Source: Anthoceros angustus (lineage: Eukaryota > Streptophyta > Anthocerotopsida > Anthocerotales > Anthocerotaceae). Taken from it: DNA of 64,000 nucleotides. Each line of letters opens with the position of its first letter. Position 1 is the first letter of the stretch. Under the pieces are notes generated by a model that had not been told where the DNA came from, searched no databases, and saw only the letters and a list, made by a program, of their open reading frames with translations. This document shows positions 62,606 to 64,000 of this stretch, one piece after another. A program made the position numbers and the translations under genes. The stretch spans positions 124,001-188,000 of the forward strand of contig MU008197.1 of NCBI GenBank assembly GCA_010909165.1. The letters are read 5' to 3'.

Positions 62606-64000
62606 TCAGCGGCTGTAGTCCTTCAGGTCGTTCACTCTCTCCACAATGGCAGTGTCCACCAGGCATTCCTCGGCGCTGAGGGGAGGCAGGTCTTTCAACT
62701 TCCGCTGGAGGTTGTGTTTGTGCCACTCCGATTTGAAATGCTCCCGATACTCTTTCGTGTCTCCTACATCTGCGTCGCAGATTTTGCACCTCTGTTGCTT
62801 CCCCACTTGGACAGCTTTGGAGCTTCTCGTTGTAGAGGAGGAGGTGGTGGTGGTAGCGGTGGTGGCACTGGTGTCCCTGGCACCAGGTTTGCTGGACCCT
62901 GTGATTGCTTCCAGTTCCTCACGATTCAGTGTAGGTCCCTCTGATAGGGACAGAGATGTCAGTGCTCGCCTGTCGGCCTCCTCATCACCATAATCATCCA
63001 ATCTTGCATCTCCCTCCTTCTGCACTGCCACAGACATGACATCTAACCGCCCCTTGAGCTCCGTTGTCAGTGCATCCAATTCACGAAACCTGCCAGGCTC
63101 CAACTCGCAAACCTGATAGTCCAAAGGGTGTTATCCCACAGAGTGCAGGCACATGGCATGCCATTCAGACAGATGCTGCATCGACAGTGGTTTCATCATA
63201 CCAGGACGAGGGACGTTGCTACTTCCGTGGACTCGATGTGAGCATCCCAAGCACTCAACCTTTCCTCCAACCTTTGCCGTTCGTGCAGAGGAACAACCAG
63301 CCGCAGCTTCATCCGTGCCCTAGTGATGGAAAACTTCTTCTGTAACACGGGAATGAGCTCCAATGCCTGAACATCCACATCATCCAGTCATTCAGTCATT
63401 CGTCACTTCCAACTCCTCCACAACCTAAAATGAAAATGCTCTCACCTGCTGCTTTGAGCTTCTGTGTGGATCAACTGCAAAGTGGACATCCTTCATCAAA
63501 CGTTCTACCATACTGATAGTGTATGGCCGCTGTGTCTCTGGGTTCACTGTTTTCTCCATCACAATCATTGCAATGTCCCGAAACTGGTTAGTGAATTTCG
63601 ATTCTCGCTCTTTATCAGCAACCTGGACGTCGCCCGTGTTCAGAATCTGCACCAAACATCCAAGTGTCAGAACACAAACCCCAGGTTGATCACGCAGCCC
63701 GATGACATGCTGCTCAACTAGTTAGTTTAGGTCACAGCAGATTGCACTAGAATCCAAACAACCACCTCTACCTCCAAGCAAAGTTGGTTTTCATCGCTTG
63801 TCCCAAACGCTTTGAGCAGGTCCACCGAATTGGCTAGCACTCCCTTGGAAACGTTGGCAAACACCGTCTTGGTTTGCAGCACCTCGTCAATGTCCTTTTC
63901 CCTGCGAATTTCACAACACAATCAAATGCTGCTCAGAAGCCGCAGCCGGATGTCAGTCACGCACTCAACACACTTCAACGCGACATGCTTACACTCCAGA
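62606..64000 (-). CDS. SBDS: SBDS ribosome maturation factor with C-terminal zinc finger (partial, 5' end outside)
   Basis: Works with the GTPase EFL1 to release eIF6 from the 60S subunit. Exons in the window: 63993-64000 (end of an exon, SGV), 63772-63901, 63446-63646, 63202-63366 and 62606-63112, with phases closed. Domain I: VEKDIDEVLQTKTVFANVSKG and LLKAFGTSDENQLCLE. Domain II: ILNTGDVQVADKERE through TISMVERLMKDVHFAVDP. Domain III: ARMKLRLVVPLHERQRLEERL and LVLVCELEPGRFRELDALT. After a Ser/Thr-rich linker the last exon adds a C2H2/U1-type finger (CKICDADVGDTKEYREHFKS, then EWHKHNL) and ends LKDYSR. This C-terminal finger is normal in plant SBDS. The first exon with the N-terminal FYSH start lies beyond 64000. 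Confidence 0.94.

Overview
This is nuclear DNA of a land plant. The genes are spliced with short GT-AG introns, mostly 70-150 bp. They include plant markers: plastocyanin, chloroplast uroporphyrinogen decarboxylase, class I aldolase, GH3 amido synthetases, a FAMA/SMF-type stomatal bHLH, and PPR proteins with a DYW-like tail. Gene density is high, about one gene per 4-5 kb. The PPR C-termini end in GRP or GRL instead of DYW and carry a KPAxA PG-box. Together with the stomatal bHLH, this best fits a hornwort such as Anthoceros; a fern or lycophyte with U-to-C editing is the main alternative. The species is an inference, not a reading.

Layout. 1-3.7 kb: repeats and non-coding DNA. 3.7-11.2 kb: housekeeping genes, namely cytosolic fructose-bisphosphate aldolase (-), TIM10 (-), a plastid-type single-pass membrane protein (-) and a branched-chain aminotransferase (+). 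11.9-40.7 kb: a duplicated accessory block. It holds four GH3 loci (two intact, two broken) and at least eight PPR loci or fragments, of which only one, at 21.3-24.1 kb, has an intact 939-codon frame. It also holds a G-patch gene, a kinase fragment and a decayed Ty3/gypsy piece. Three times a GH3 locus on + is followed by a PPR locus on -, which suggests that a convergent GH3/PPR unit was duplicated. 40.8-46.8 kb: UROD (-), OXA1-type insertase (+), plastocyanin (+) and a broken tandem plastocyanin copy. 46.8-52.4 kb: an AT-rich island with repeats and one divergent AP2-like gene (-). 52.4-58.5 kb: a multi-pass membrane protein (+), an NADPH-thioredoxin reductase (+) and the FAMA-like bHLH (-). 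58.5-62.6 kb: non-coding DNA rich in microsatellites, upstream of the bHLH. 62.6-64 kb: SBDS (-), cut by the right edge.

Splice models were made by hand from conserved protein families, GT/AG signals and reading phase. For TIM10, UROD, OXA1, both intact GH3 genes, NTR, the bHLH, BCAT, aldolase and the partial SBDS, every exon phase closes. The candidate new biology is in the PPR cluster: a young, duplicating family with a non-canonical DYW-type domain of the kind proposed for reverse (U-to-C) organellar RNA editing.
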